NCBI GenBank assembly: GCA_011316305.1
Contig: SAUG01000121.1
Coordinates: 62,001-126,000 of the forward strand
Source: Rusavskia elegans
Lineage: Eukaryota; Ascomycota; Lecanoromycetes; Teloschistales; Teloschistaceae
Direction of reading: 5' to 3'
DNA length: 64,000 nt
The notes under the pieces are model-generated. The model was not told where the DNA came from, made no database searches, and saw only the letters and a list, made by a program, of their open reading frames with translations. This document shows, piece by piece, positions 45,255 to 57,213 of the stretch. The translations under genes were made by a program, and so were the position numbers. How positions within the stretch are numbered: the stretch's first letter is position 1; each line of letters opens with the position of its first letter.

Positions 45255-47480
45255 GTTCCTGATGCTAAAGCGTATTTGTTAGGGGAAAAGAGGGAGTACA
45301 AGGTGGGAAGTTACTTTGGTGTGCGTTCAGCGATGCTCTTGGCATCGGCGGCTTTGGACCCTGGTATTGAAACATTAGCGCGCAGTGACCGACTTATTTC
45401 GACAACTCGTTTTCAATGACATCGTGATAACGATGACGCGATTGAGGATCCTGGAATACATCGGGCCACCTTTCCTCGGTCTTGTCAAGCGTTGCTAGAA
45501 GTCGACTGCAGTCCGCCAATGAAGTTATGTAATTCGGACCACTCTCTCTTGGATTCCAGACGAAGAATAAACCGAAAGAGGTAGGCGGTATCGAGGGACG
45601 TGTCATCGAGGCTCAGATGGTCTGACAAGTCCGGCGTAACTTCCGGGCTGTCGGTTGCGTGTCGATGTTTGAGAAGTGTTTTGACATATTTGGCCCGATG
45701 TCCTGGCGACCGCCTTATCAACGGCGTGACATCCATGATCAGATGCTTGTCAAACCGATATCAATAGGTGTGTCCTGGATACCATCGAAACACATCTGAG
45801 GACCAATAGCAGGGTTCCATTCCACGACTACCATTTCTTCCACCCTCGACATTTGTGGTATTCTCTGGTGCATCAATACTTTAGTTGTGGGTTGCCGGGA
45901 ACTTGGATTCGCGCAGCACATTTCAATTCTGTCCAATTTGCTCCACAGTAATCGTGGTCCGCAAGACTTTAGGGCCGGGAATTCTTCTTTGGTGCCTCCT
46001 CTGGCGTGATAGTGCCTTGTACGGAGATGGACCACCCATTCGAGATCTGGAGGCAGCTGGAAGCTGAAGCTGGAAGCTGGAGATCTGGGGGTAGCTGGAG
46101 ATCTGGAGGTAGCTGGAGATCTGGAGGTAGCTGGGGGGGGCGTAGAAGGCTACTATCGTGGTGCCGACAATCTCGTCAAAGTGCAGACCAGGGTGTTCAG
46201 GTAGGCGTCCTCAGCTGTAGATTCTTCTTCACTCCTGTTCTTTGGTCGTCCTTTGAAGCCGGAGAGTTCTTTCTGCTTTCACCCCCATATAACTCTGCGG
46301 AGATTGCTCAGATATGTTCTTGTTTCCGTGTTGTGATATTGATTACCCAGATGCAGTCTTGCTCTAGCGGAACTCCCCAATCTTCGAATGCTTCTTCGAT
46401 GTGAGTTCCAATCACCCCAAGAGTGCTCTCAGAATCATTACTGGCTAAGGTGATGAACAAGTGGTCGAAGTGAATATAGTAATGCTTCCGAAGCATGTGA
46501 CAAGGCACTCAAGTCCAACCCCTCCGTCGGGGCAGTGTTCGCAGTTTCCATAGCTTCGCTTCTCCGGGTTCGAGGGGACAATACATCCGACACGGCAGGT
46601 CATCGAGAAAGCGAATAATCTTCTGAACGACCGATTCCCAAAGAGATACGAAGAATTCGTGGCCTGCTCACTGGCAAACATTTGCAAGAAGAGCAATAGC
46701 ATCAACCAACCGTGTAGAGTGTGATCTCGAGGTCACTGACATTGTTACTCTGGACGACATGGCGAGGCCTTCCATAACGAGGGTTGGTTGACGTCTTGAT
46801 GGATCCGCTGCGGTCTTGCCATCGGCCTGAACATCCAGTATGGTCGACCAAGGCAAAGTATGACAGGGTCTCCGTTGTGGCAGACAGTCGACATGTCGCT
46901 TAGAGAACAGGGTATGTAGTAGGTGCAATTACATGAAAGAAATCAAGAACACTTACAGGGGAAGTGTACTTTCTTCTTCATCGGCTTACCAGTCCTCGTT
47001 AACTGGAACGCGGTCCAGTGCGGCTCGGGGTCCGACTTGCTTATGTGCTCGGGCTCTCTATGATACGGTCAGTTTCTATTATAATGATGTGGCTAATCGA
47101 CAGTGTAGGGTAGTAAGGGCACTATACTGCAGCACCACGCTGGCTGCCTTGGGGTTTAAAAGCCCCCTATTTGCCCTAACAGCCTCTAAGAAGGCCGAAA
47201 ATACCGATTTCTTTAAAAATACACGATTCCATTTACTAGTTTTGGTAGCGTATTCTACCTTGAGGTGCCGAAGGCGGCACACGAATTTCGACTCTTTAAA
47301 TTTGACTGGGATCTTTGGCTTAGGCATTGTTTATATGTCACTGCAAATTTGTATGGGACGAGTCTATATATCTAAGACGGCCAGGCGCTATTTTATCATA
47401 TTAAAATGACAAGTGCGACGACGAGTAAAATAGCTTGGCATGAAGATAACCCCGTAAGCTTGCCCAGACCCCAATGACGG
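45255..47480. other. Decayed intergenic island, possible gene relics
   Basis: No intact gene. On the minus strand 45485-45736 (VTPLIRRSPGHRAKYVKTLL) vaguely recalls an ankyrin repeat. Another minus-strand stretch of about 66 codons near 46308-46508 (FDHLFITLASNDSESTLGVI) also reads protein-like. Neither has a proper start or neighbouring exons I can join. 46933-47409 is A/T-richer and may be repeat-derived. Confidence 0.35.
46049..46139 (+). repeat. Minisatellite, GGTAGCTGGAGATCTGGA-type unit
   Basis: About three near-perfect 18-nt units (each with AGATCT and AGCTGG), preceded by degenerate AGCTGGAAGCTGAAGCTGG copies and followed by a G8 run. Not in any supported gene. Confidence 0.8.
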
Positions 47481-47499
47481 CGTCGTGTTTGCATTGTAT

Positions 47500-48084
47500 G
47501 AGAGCCCAGCTGATTGAAATGGGAAGGCGACAGGAGCAACGTACAATGGGTTCTACATCCCCTTCTCCAACGCCATCCTCATGACCTGGACCTACAGTCC
47601 GCGCTTCCACGTCAGACGCCGTGGCATACCGGAAAAAGATATCGAGCAATATATCCCGCGTCTCAACACCGTCTCAGACGTCGTTTGGGAAACATGGAAA
47701 GCCACCGCCCCTAAACCAGCTACGTTACGATTTCACGCCGTTGACGGCATCATAAATGACGTGGCCGCGCCGCTCATGGATTATCTCTTTGAAAGGGGCG
47801 CAGAACCGGATGAGATGGGTTGGGAGGGACGATTGACATATGGGTTGTATAGTGATGCAGGGAAAGCATTGTTCGGGACGCCGTCGGGGCTAGCGGTCGC
47901 GTGGCTGCTTATTCGGAATCATGGTATTTTGGGAAGGAGAGATCTTCGAGTTAGCATTTTCCGTGATGAGGAAGAAGAAGAAGTAGAAAAGGAAGAGCGG
48001 TGTATGATATGGGAACTGATACCTGAGGGGGGAAAGAGCACATTCGATGACTATGAGTCGAAGATTGAGCCTATACGTCGGTAG
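47500..48084 (+). pseudogene. 5'-truncated gene fragment, family not recognised
   Basis: The frame ending at 48084 reads like ordinary protein: ATYNGFYIPFSNAILMTWTY (about 47542-47600), IPRLNTVSDVVWETWKATAP, then LMDYLFERGAEPDEMGWEGR and GTPSGLAVAWLLIRNHGILG, ending with an acidic EEEEEVEKEE tail. It is open upstream of its first ATG (47581), and the coding look begins abruptly at about 47540. An acceptor-like GACAG precedes it at about 47532, but no upstream exon is visible in the A/T-rich DNA to the left. It may be a gene that has lost its 5' part, or have an unrecognised first exon. Function unknown. Confidence 0.45.
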
Positions 48085-48845
48085 AACGCTCGCTTTTGGA
48101 CCGACGCGAATAAGACCCTGTAACTGTACGTGGTGATGTGCTTCTTCGGGCATCTTTGCTAGTTGGCATTGCAATCATGTTGATTATTGCGGTGCTTTTG
48201 CCCGAGATGGTATGCTGGCTTTTGGGGAGCGACATATCAGGGACAAGAGCCTTGAATCTTTACTTTCTAGGATCTGCGGTCCAGGGTGTCTGTTGTGGAA
48301 GAGTGGTCGCAAGGAGGGTAGTACGACAGTCGATACCTCGATATAGGATTCCGTTCAATCGATTGCCCAGGTCTTGCTGTACAGCTGCTTCCAGAAGCAC
48401 AAGCAGCATAAACGGCTGGTGACGGTACTAGATTTCTGGGAGTATGTCCTGTCGTCGCTGTGTGACGCAAATTGTGATTGATGGTAAACGTATCGAGGGT
48501 GGTAGCGAGCGGTCCGGTGGGTTGAGCAAGTTTGTGCTTAGCCTGTTTCCAATTCAATCGCAACACAGGCTACATACCACCCACGAGTACTGTTGTAATC
48601 AGCTAATTGTAAGACCCCAGCAATTGATACAACGATAACCGAAATCGAAGTATCGACTGTCGTATCCTTTTATTGCGATTGACTGCCAATACGTCATGGA
48701 TGTACATCATGTAAAGAAAATCAATGACCCAGGCTCCACAGCCAATGCCAGACCCTCTATCTTGCTAAACAAATCTATCCCGCATGCTTTCTCATTGGTC
48801 TTGCTATGACTCCAGTCTCCGAGGTCTACAGAGACTAACAGTAAA
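48085..48845. other. Intergenic
   Basis: Nothing recognised; includes the 3' side of the minus-strand N-myristoylation-motif gene. Confidence 0.4.
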
Positions 48846-50192
48846 TTATATTGGCAACTTGCACCTCCTGTATTTCAAGTTCCCTTCATCATCCACCCAA
48901 AAGAAGTCCATCACCTCCTCTCCATTCTCATTCATCGCGTCTTCTTCGTTTTCGTCTTTGTTCTCATCCTCCGCTGCATCTTGTATGACCTCGCTATGCT
49001 CCCGCGCATCTTGGCACTCCTCTTCCTGTAGCCCCTTTTCTTGTCCCTCCTCCTCCTCATCCTCCATCAAACCCTTCCTCTCCAATATCCTCCTCGCATC
49101 TTCAACTTCATCCAACAGCTCCCTCTCAGTCACACCCACAGTCCTAAAACTCGGAATCGGAGGCCGTGACATAGGTGCTCTCCGCCAGCGGTATCTCTGA
49201 GGAAGAGCGTCTCCATCCACTGGATCATCGTCGGCGTCGGCTCCACCTGCAATCGCGTTCATAGGTGCGTTGTTGGATCGAGATGCAAGCGGACTTTCGT
49301 CTCGATCGGGGGTTTCCACCATTCGAGTGGGTACGGGTTTCCTCCTCACGGGCGTGCGTTGTCGCAATTGCTGTCGATAACGTCCTCTCAACCTCGTCTC
49401 TTCCTCCAAGACACTTCGATAACTCGCATTCCCCTCTCTAGGCGCATATATCCCGTCCACACTGTCGCCTCCCGTGGTTCCGCCTCTTAATGGGTGGGAG
49501 GACCCTAGTCTGATGCTGTCTTCACTGCCCCTACCCCCGCCATTCACAACCGCCAATCTCCCACTTCTTCTCTCCTCTACTACGTCGACGACGGTCCTAT
49601 ATCCACCAGGTGCACCGGGAGCGCGGAGTGCGTCGATCCAGCGGAGTTCGAGACGTTCTTCGTCGGAACCGACGACTTCGCCATCGACCATGTAGAGGGT
49701 TCTTGGCCGCCGCCCGTTGGAGCCGGAGGAAGATGAATAATTGTAAGAGGAGCTGATGATGGTTGTGGGTGATGTAGGGGATGTGGTGACCGTGGGGCCT
49801 GTTCGCGAAGAGCGGGATACGGATGTTGGAGGGTCGGTGGATGGTGTGCCAACGAGCATGAGTGTGGGGACGATGGATGAGGGCCGGAACGGTGAAGGTG
49901 TAACGTTGCGGATTTCGAGTCTTGAAGGACGAGGAGGATGGGGAGAGGAGGATTGAGATCGCGAATGGCCTGGGCGGCGGATTGCATTGGAACGGTGTAG
50001 CGTATTGGGACTTCCACCGTTGCGGTGATTGTTTGCGAGGGCGTTTGCCCTGCGCCGCTGACGGTCGGGGTCACGCTGGTGCACGAGAGTGTATTTGATG
50101 CGTTTACAGCCACGAGCGTGGCGGCGGATGACTGGGAACGGGCAGGGACGTTTGCAACAGGTTGTGGTGGGAGTAGAGCAAAGGTTTCCCAT
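48846..50192 (-). CDS. Predicted N-myristoylated, acidic-tailed fungal protein
   Basis: Single-exon frame; I start it at the ATG at 50192, giving 448 residues beginning MGNLCSTPTTTCCKRPCPF. Gly2 with Ser6 fits the N-myristoylation consensus, and nearby cysteines (Cys5, 12, 13) could be palmitoylated, so membrane tethering is likely. Earlier in-frame ATGs exist but would bury this motif. The middle is Ser/Thr/Pro/Arg-rich and disordered. A compact block TLYMVDGEVVGSDEERLELRW precedes a conserved-looking WIDALRAPGAPGGYRTV. The C-terminus is very acidic and ends DFFWVDDEGNLKYRRCKLPI. I do not know the family. Membrane attachment is inference from the motif. Confidence 0.7.
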   Translation of the reverse strand: MGNLCSTPTTTCCKRPCPFPVIRRHARGCKRIKYTLVHQRDPDRQRRRANALANNHRNGGSPNTLHRSNAIRRPGHSRSQSSSPHPPRPSRLEIRNVTPSPFRPSSIVPTLMLVGTPSTDPPTSVSRSSRTGPTVTTSPTSPTTIISSSYNYSSSSGSNGRRPRTLYMVDGEVVGSDEERLELRWIDALRAPGAPGGYRTVVDVVEERRSGRLAVVNGGGRGSEDSIRLGSSHPLRGGTTGGDSVDGIYAPREGNASYRSVLEEETRLRGRYRQQLRQRTPVRRKPVPTRMVETPDRDESPLASRSNNAPMNAIAGGADADDDPVDGDALPQRYRWRRAPMSRPPIPSFRTVGVTERELLDEVEDARRILERKGLMEDEEEEGQEKGLQEEECQDAREHSEVIQDAAEDENKDENEEDAMNENGEEVMDFFWVDDEGNLKYRRCKLPI

Positions 50193-51014
50193 ATTGGTGA
50201 GGGTTTCTGCGGTGGACGAAAAGGACATCGGGGAAATAGAGTACTGCAAGATTTCAGACGATCAATACAAGAGACGTTGTAAGTAAGCAGTGATATCGCA
50301 ATCGAAACGGTAAAGACTGAATCTTGAAGACAATGAGAATTTGTATATTTGTGGCGGTTCCACGTTGTGTGTGGGAGGTCAGAAAAAGAGGGAACATGGC
50401 CAGCAGGAAGATGTATCGTGCGATGCACGTGCAATCGGACTAGAGAGCCTATGGATCCATCTTTGGAGGTATCTGGACGGTCGTTGAGCAGGTTTCCCCA
50501 AATTAACATTCGCAGCTAAGATAAAACGCGACCTTCGATGTTGGGACACATCCGACTGGAAAATCCCAATCAGGCATGATCAAGCAAAATTTGCTAGATC
50601 CGGCCACATATTGCAAGAATCCATACATGAAGAGAGTACGGTTGTATGACAGCGCAACTACAGGAATACGAGATAATAAAATGAGCCTTCATTCAAGCAA
50701 AATCGAAGTATGGAATACCTTAACGTTGGAAATCCTCCTAGCGTACCTCTCTTTTGATACCACATCAACCACTGAAAGCCCACAAACTAGGTAGCAAGGG
50801 CGCAGAAGCTTCAAAGCTGATCGCAATGTGCAACATACCGACATCGTTTCGACGGTGGTATCCAGGTGTGATGAATGACTGGCCAGGTCTTTCAAACTCT
50901 TGAACTTTTAGACAATATGAAAGCCTTGTGTGATCTTCGAGGTCAACTCGAAACATTCCCACCCGTAAGTGCCATGCTCCTGGTGTTGCATCTTCCGATC
51001 AGTGGAGGTTCATG
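50193..51014. other. Intergenic
   Basis: Upstream of the N-myristoylation-motif gene and downstream of the rhodopsin-domain gene. No feature recognised. Confidence 0.4.
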
Positions 51015-52395
51015 CTACAGGCTTCGGAGCTCGATCTCCTTGACAACACTGTAGGAGGGTTTAGCAGTACTTTCTCCAGCCTGTATCTTGGTGTTGGCTT
51101 CTAAATCCTCGGAAGGTGCTCTTGTCAGGTCCCACGGTCCAGTTATACGGCTTGTCCCCCGAATATCGGATGTCGCCAACGTAATCCTTGGCACTGGTCG
51201 ACCTTTGGGCCAGGATATCTTGAGTGGGGAGTAGGGTTTGCTCTTGCGCTTGTTCGTGAGAAAGAAGAAGTAGGAAGGCAATAAGCGCACTAAAATGGGT
51301 CGCAAGGTTGGTAGACAAGCTGCTATTATGTAGTTGGCGGGTTCGACTAGCGTCCATATAGTCCAAGAGATGACTAAGACGGTAACTTGTTAGCGTTCGT
51401 TCCGAATGAAAGTGGAATCGTGGGGATGAGGAGCATACAGTCCATGTCCCTAGCCTTCATGGGTTCGAAGAGTATCGCAAGACGTGCAATACTTGCGACT
51501 ACGCCACTGTTTCGACATCAGCGAGCGTAAAATAGAGTAGTTTCACTGCAAGATGGTTGGAAGACCAACATGATACCGTGGAGAAAGGTAACAGTCAACG
51601 CTATCTTCTGCGAAAAGATGATGTTCAAATGCCAGATCATCGGCAACGGGAGGGCAAGCATCCCAATGCCAGTAATAACGTTGGGTATGGCCATGAAGCG
51701 TGCAAATTGTACCTTGTCGATACACCGACCTTGCGTTGTCTTGTCCCAATTGTACGCAATGGGGGTACATTGAAAGATCGAGCCACAGATTACAACAAGA
51801 CCCGTAGCACCGACAAAAGATCCGATGATCCAGACGGCTGTGGCAAACCCTCTCGAAGTCGTGGTAAAAACTCGTACATAGAGAGATAGTATTGCAATCT
51901 TTGATAGCGAGACCGAAGCACCATACAACGTCATCCACGCTATGAAGACCTGTCCATGATCAGCTCGGCTGTTCCATCATTTCAAACACGAGATGTGGAG
52001 GTCAGTACTTACCCGCTGTATGACACGCTCTTCACGCGTCACCGCTCGGGATATTGCGTCTAGATCTTTTCCAGAGCGAGAAACTCTAGGGACTACGGCG
52101 GTCAGCCTGCTTCTAGAAGGGTGACACATAGGCCAAACCTACTTGCAATGCCAACCGCACACAGCGTGACTGTGAAAAGCTGCCAATACTGAGTTTAGCA
52201 TTGATGGAAACCGACGTTGAGACCTACCATGGCTAAGATCAAGACGTAGTCATCCGCCTGGAGTATGACCTTTTGCAACCGGCGTGAATAGTACCGGCCA
52301 CAAACCATGAGGAATTGCATCAGGATCAGTACAGCAGACACAACGGCGACCTTGTATCCTCCATGCCCATATTGATTCTCGTTCGAGATGGACAT
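51015..52395 (-). CDS. Fungal rhodopsin-domain (PTH11-like) integral membrane protein
   Basis: Predicted 363 residues from exons 52395-52228, 52188-52143, 52083-52013, 51949-51570, 51506-51439 and 51373-51015; lengths and phases agree. Seven hydrophobic segments can be counted, beginning VAVVSAVLILMQFLMVCGRYYSRR and ILQADDYVLILAM. Family marks include the ADDxxLI motif after helix 1-2, SLSKIAILSLYVRVF, the FQCTPIAYNWD loop Cys, and HGIIGVVASIARLAILF. A cytoplasmic tail of about 90 residues follows helix 7. The group ('rhodopsin_dom_fungi', related to PTH11) has many paralogues per genome; some sense hosts or surfaces, most have no known ligand. No CFEM domain is present. Intron 4 uses a GTTGGT donor. 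Confidence 0.88.
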
Positions 52396-53446
52396 GGCCA
52401 ATTCCGAATCAAGACCAAACAGGGGTGAAGGAGTAATCAGGAGAAAGAACAGTAGATACAGGAGTTATCTCTAATTCGAGATGAGAACGATAGGAAATGA
52501 AATGAAGAGAGAAAGGAGTGTAACGAAGCCGCCGAATTGAAAAATCGGGAGGTAGCATCTCGTGTGAAAAGACATTTCTTTTGCATCTTGACGGCCCAGA
52601 GAGGGGCTGTGATGGATACAATGACCGGCGAGACCAGCTGAGAATATCCGCTAGACCCCATCATGCAGGTGGACTGGTAAAGGAGGGTAATGCCGGGCCA
52701 AAAAGCAACTTGTGAGATCGCGGACTTTTATGCAGGTACTGCACCTGAGACGAATGAGAGAGGACGATAAACGATGGATGGTCAGCCAACCGGTCGGATG
52801 CAGTTGAAAGACACCCTTGTCGTTCATGTCGTACATTCAAGGGTTTCAGATGGTTCCACTGAGGCAAAGACCAAGCTCCAGGGGGGGTTGGACGGATGCT
52901 TTGCCCGACGACCTGCGACTTTCGCAACCTCCACCATGAGGTAAGACACCCTCACACGGTTGACTCTAGTAGACACTGGCAATGATCCCCGGAGATGGTA
53001 CCCCATCGTACGTCGATCCCTGCGGGCCATATTTTTCAGCCTTCATATTGGCCACATCTCAGTCCACTACATTTCAGTAGTGAAGACTAAGTCCATAAAA
53101 CATAATACGGCTCTGACTTACTTGAGAGACCTGGATGATGATAATCTATCAGTTTTCTCCTGAGGTCTTCAGTGGTCGAACGAGAATGAGAGTAGCCTCT
53201 ACTGCACTGCTATATCGCGCCGTGTTCGATGTGACTACTATTTCACAACGACAGTACAAAGCCTCCGACCTTGCCTGCAGCACTTAACGAATTCTGTGTG
53301 ACATCTGATCGTGATTGGAAATTATTGCAATCGAAAACCGGTAAAACTTTCACATCGGCTGCGCCTTCCGCTTCAAGTTCGTGTATGTACCTCGGCACGC
53401 CGAACGCGCTACGCTCGAAGCTCAGGCAGGTAGAGTCCATTTGGCT
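52396..53446. other. Divergent intergenic stretch
   Basis: About 1 kb between the rhodopsin-domain gene and ORC4, which diverge. No element recognised; in-frame ATGs at 53381 and 53462 are alternative ORC4 starts. Confidence 0.4.
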
Positions 53447-55969
53447 ATGGATAAGGATATCATGGCTTCTTTCGACGACTCTCATCCGACCAAAAAGCGG
53501 AAAACTATCACCACATACGGCTCCCAGAGTGTCATCGGTCGTGCTCTGCGTGCCGTCAAAAACGCCGTGCCTGGTACCCTCCTGTCTTCGGACCGCCAAC
53601 CTCAAAACACCCAGGCAAATCCTGCTGACGGAGCGAGCGGAAATCCAATTACTCTGCGATCACAAACGCATAGACAGGGGCTGGACAAACTTTACTCCAA
53701 GGATCTTCCGTCTAGTAAGATCAATGGATTCCATCCGCCAGGGGCTGAACACCAGGATTCTGGTCACGACCACGACCGCCTATCGAGCACCCAAAGAGAA
53801 ACTCGAGCATCGAAAAAGGCCCACGACAAGCATCTCGAGACCGCTGTATCTACCCCGCGGAAGAGACGGAAATATGGGGTCGAAACAGGGCTGCAGGACC
53901 GCCATGCACTTTCCAGTCCAGTACGAAAGGTGAATGGGTCGATATCTACAACACCACAAGACACGGGGAATGCAGAGCGATACATGGATGAATTAGATGG
54001 TGTTGATGATCACGCCTCGAATGCTATGAGGAGGGAGAGTCCCCACAATGATCAACCAACTGTCGAAGCTTTACCGAACGAACGACCTCAGCGAAAGCTA
54101 CGAGAACGCCCGAGGCGAGATAAAAATTCAAGTATGAAAAGCTCCATGAAACGAGGTCCTAACACACCGGAGACTTCGGTTGGTACTCCAGGCCGGAAAC
54201 GTAGGCGATCGGGAAATCACCCTACACCTGCGCCCATATCACCCGACGCTGAAGAGAATGAGATGGGCTTTCGGAAGATCACAACGGACGAACGCCCTTC
54301 CTCGACCAAAGCGTTCGGTTCTTCCGCGAACGAACGAACCGCTCCAAACACGCAACACCTCAGCAATGTCCAAGCAGATGTGCAGACAAATGGTAAACAC
54401 ACAGACAGTCATGATCCATTAGCCAAGGCAGCGAGGATCAGGGATGGCCACAAGAGCCCAGGAGCGGAGAAACTCAAGCGTCATTTCAAAGAGCCAGATG
54501 TACGATTACGACAGCAAGATGACATATTTGATATTTCTACTGAGGCACCAACGTTTGACCAGAGGCTTCCTAAAATTCTCCAAAAACCCACGGCCAAGTT
54601 GCAGAGAATTCTGAAGATATGTTTCGACGATTCTCTTTCCCTTTTTAAAGCAGAACTACTCGACAATCTCACAGGGAAACATTCACACTTGGTCAACTTT
54701 GAAGAAGAGACTCGCAAACTGCATCAGCTCGTCACGCAGACTGTACTGGCCGGCGAAGGCAACTCGATGCTGGTAATCGGTCCCAGAGGATGCGGTAAGA
54801 CGACACTGGTCGAGTCTGTCCTCTCTGACCTTGCACTCGAACACAATGACGACTTCATAGTGATTCGCTTGAGTGGGTTCATTCACACGGATGACAAGCT
54901 TGCACTTCGTGAAATCTGGCGCCAGCTTGGCCGAGAAGTAGCAGCCGAAGATGAGGCGACGGGCATCAGGACCAACTATGCGGACACACTGACCTCCCTG
55001 CTGGCGCTATTGGCTCATTCATTCGAGGATGACGGAAGCCAGGACGAGACCGCTCGATCCGTCATCTTCGTTATAGATGAATTCGACCTTTTTACATCCC
55101 ACCCTCGACAAACGCTTCTGTACAATCTGTTCGATGTGGCACAGTCTCGCAACGCACCGATTGCGGTGTTGGGCCTGACGACTCGCACCGATGTTGTGGA
55201 GTCTCTGGAGAAGCGAGTCAAAAGCCGTTTTGGCCAACGATATATATATCTCTCGCACCCAAAATCATTCAATTCCTTCGAAGCCATGTGCAGATCAGCC
55301 CTGGCAAGTCGCGATGCCGCGGGCGACACCTTTGCCAAACGAGCCGGAAACGATTACGCAAAACTACAGCAGGTCCGAGCCGCATGGAACGAGTATGTCG
55401 ACGCACTTTTCAACCATGACACCCAGCTGGATCAATCCCTGAGATACCTTTTTGCACACAGCAACTGTGTGGCAAACTTCAAATCTTCAATGTTGCTTCC
55501 AGTCCGCCTCTTGAGTGGGTCGAATATCCCGAGGGGGAAATCCATCATGGGCTCGTCACTGCCACTGTGCGACTCGAAGCTCCAACTCCTTCCGTCGTTA
55601 TCGGATCTCGAGCTCTCCTTGCTCATCGCCGCGGCACGCTTGGACGTCATCCTCGACGCGAACGTGTGTAACTTCAAGATAGTGTATGACGAGTACGTGC
55701 AGCTGGCTAGCCGGGTCAAGCTGCAGAGTAGCGCAGCAGGGCAGACGGCAGTTGGGGGCGGTGCACGTGTTTGGGGAAAGGATGTGGCGAGAGGGGCATG
55801 GGAGCGATTGATGGATTTGGAGTTGATCCTCACCGCGAACACTGCAGGGTCACGAAGCAACAGTAACAGTGCAGATATGATATGCAGGGTTGATGTAGCG
55901 TTGGAGGAGATCGGACCGAGTGTTCCTCGGATGGGAGCCACGATGTCTAAATGGTGCAAGGAAATATAA
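53447..55969 (+). CDS. ORC4: Origin recognition complex subunit 4
   Basis: Single-exon gene, about 840 residues if started at MDKDIM. ORC4 is one of the AAA+ subunits of the complex that marks replication origins and loads MCM helicase. The AAA+ core is in the second half: GPRGCGKTT (Walker A, about residue 445), VIFVIDEFD (Walker B, about 538) and a TRTD-VVESLEKRVKSRF stretch carrying sensor 1 and the arginine-rich box. A winged-helix region follows (LSDLELSLLIAAARLDVI). The first 380 residues are basic and disordered (KKRKTIT; RKRRKYG; AT-hook-like RPQRKLRERPRRDK). This extension is longer than in yeast Orc4 (529 aa) and may add DNA contacts, an inference. Confidence 0.95.
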   Translation: MDKDIMASFDDSHPTKKRKTITTYGSQSVIGRALRAVKNAVPGTLLSSDRQPQNTQANPADGASGNPITLRSQTHRQGLDKLYSKDLPSSKINGFHPPGAEHQDSGHDHDRLSSTQRETRASKKAHDKHLETAVSTPRKRRKYGVETGLQDRHALSSPVRKVNGSISTTPQDTGNAERYMDELDGVDDHASNAMRRESPHNDQPTVEALPNERPQRKLRERPRRDKNSSMKSSMKRGPNTPETSVGTPGRKRRRSGNHPTPAPISPDAEENEMGFRKITTDERPSSTKAFGSSANERTAPNTQHLSNVQADVQTNGKHTDSHDPLAKAARIRDGHKSPGAEKLKRHFKEPDVRLRQQDDIFDISTEAPTFDQRLPKILQKPTAKLQRILKICFDDSLSLFKAELLDNLTGKHSHLVNFEEETRKLHQLVTQTVLAGEGNSMLVIGPRGCGKTTLVESVLSDLALEHNDDFIVIRLSGFIHTDDKLALREIWRQLGREVAAEDEATGIRTNYADTLTSLLALLAHSFEDDGSQDETARSVIFVIDEFDLFTSHPRQTLLYNLFDVAQSRNAPIAVLGLTTRTDVVESLEKRVKSRFGQRYIYLSHPKSFNSFEAMCRSALASRDAAGDTFAKRAGNDYAKLQQVRAAWNEYVDALFNHDTQLDQSLRYLFAHSNCVANFKSSMLLPVRLLSGSNIPRGKSIMGSSLPLCDSKLQLLPSLSDLELSLLIAAARLDVILDANVCNFKIVYDEYVQLASRVKLQSSAAGQTAVGGGARVWGKDVARGAWERLMDLELILTANTAGSRSNSNSADMICRVDVALEEIGPSVPRMGATMSKWCKEI

Positions 55970-57213
55970 AGGTTCTTTTTGTTCCCCTCGCACCGTGTCG
56001 AACAGGTCTGTGTTTCAGTGCTCATCCAAACCATGGCACCATGGATAAATATGGTTGGCACAATGGATGAAAAGGCGGCCGTTCTGCTATATCCTAAGCG
56101 CGAGCGTACTTCTGAGCTTGAGACCCCTGCCAAGAAACTAATGTGACTAGTGTGACTAGGTCGCTCGGGGCAGTCGGATCCGAGGCGGCGATCATCATCC
56201 CTCAGTCATCACCAAAGGATCTGACGGTCACGTAAGCGGGCGAAAAAGCCTGTCGCTGAGTCTGAAGCGGGTGATTTCATTTCCTCTTGTTCCTCTTCAT
56301 CATCTCCTGTTCCCCTAGACGTTTCCCATCGCTTCGACTCCCTGGCATCTCTTCCGTGTGTTTACCAAACCACGTCTCTATCACACGGCAGCATCATTAT
56401 TCGAAACAAAGGCTTGTATTTACGTCACACCCCGTTCTGTTCCATTCGACGGACTGTCAGGGCACCAGCAGTTCCCAACGGGCCCCACCCTTTCCCAAGT
56501 CCTCCCCCACCCGTCTCGTCTCCTGGTGCCCCATCAGCGGCCAGCAGGATTTGTCCCAATAGCATCGATCGCTGCTGGCCCCGATCCACCATCCTGCCGA
56601 AGCCTTCCACCACACGCGTTCCTGGACTGCAGCAGAGAGCAGCCAAGTGGAGTTTGATAAGATCGATCGACTGACGAATTTCCTCGGGACCCGCATCCAT
56701 CCGAGATACGACTAGATCCTCTGCAGCGCAAATCATCCACCAACGCTACAGCAAGCATCAAGCCTCACGCACACCATCCCCCCCAATCCACCATTCATCA
56801 CATCGACCCTACCCGTCCCTTGCAAGCCCGCCCTTTTCTGTGGCCCGTCATTGAGTCCTCGACGACGACCACCCACGACGTTGCTGTGCCTGGTCCAGCT
56901 CATCCGATACCATCCGATTCGTGGCCGCCGCCAATCAATCTTTGCATCTAGACGTGTCCTGGAGACGCCCTTTGCCGCCGATTGAGCTTTTTTCCTTCTT
57001 CCTGCTTCGAGGGTGTCAGTGTTTCATCGGCGGGAGGCCCCTTCAAGTATCAACAGCTTCCTTTCTCCGACCACTTGGTAGGATCCACACTCGTTACACC
57101 GTCTGCTTTGGCCGTATCCACCACCTGTTCACCGTCTCCACTAAAGGCGTTAATGACGGCGGCAATCTGCATTTGACATTTCGTTCAAGACCACATTCGC
57201 TACCGAGCCCGTG
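55970..57213. other. Long upstream region of the C2H2 factor gene
   Basis: About 1.2 kb of C/T-rich DNA, probably promoter plus long 5' leader, as is common for fungal transcription-factor genes. It contains several short ATG-initiated frames that could act as upstream ORFs; none has a family match. Confidence 0.5.

Noticed and set aside
49580..50509. Alternative minus-strand frame of 309 codons.
   Set aside because: Overlaps the better-supported myristoylation-motif frame; Ser/Pro/His composition typical of an out-of-frame shadow.
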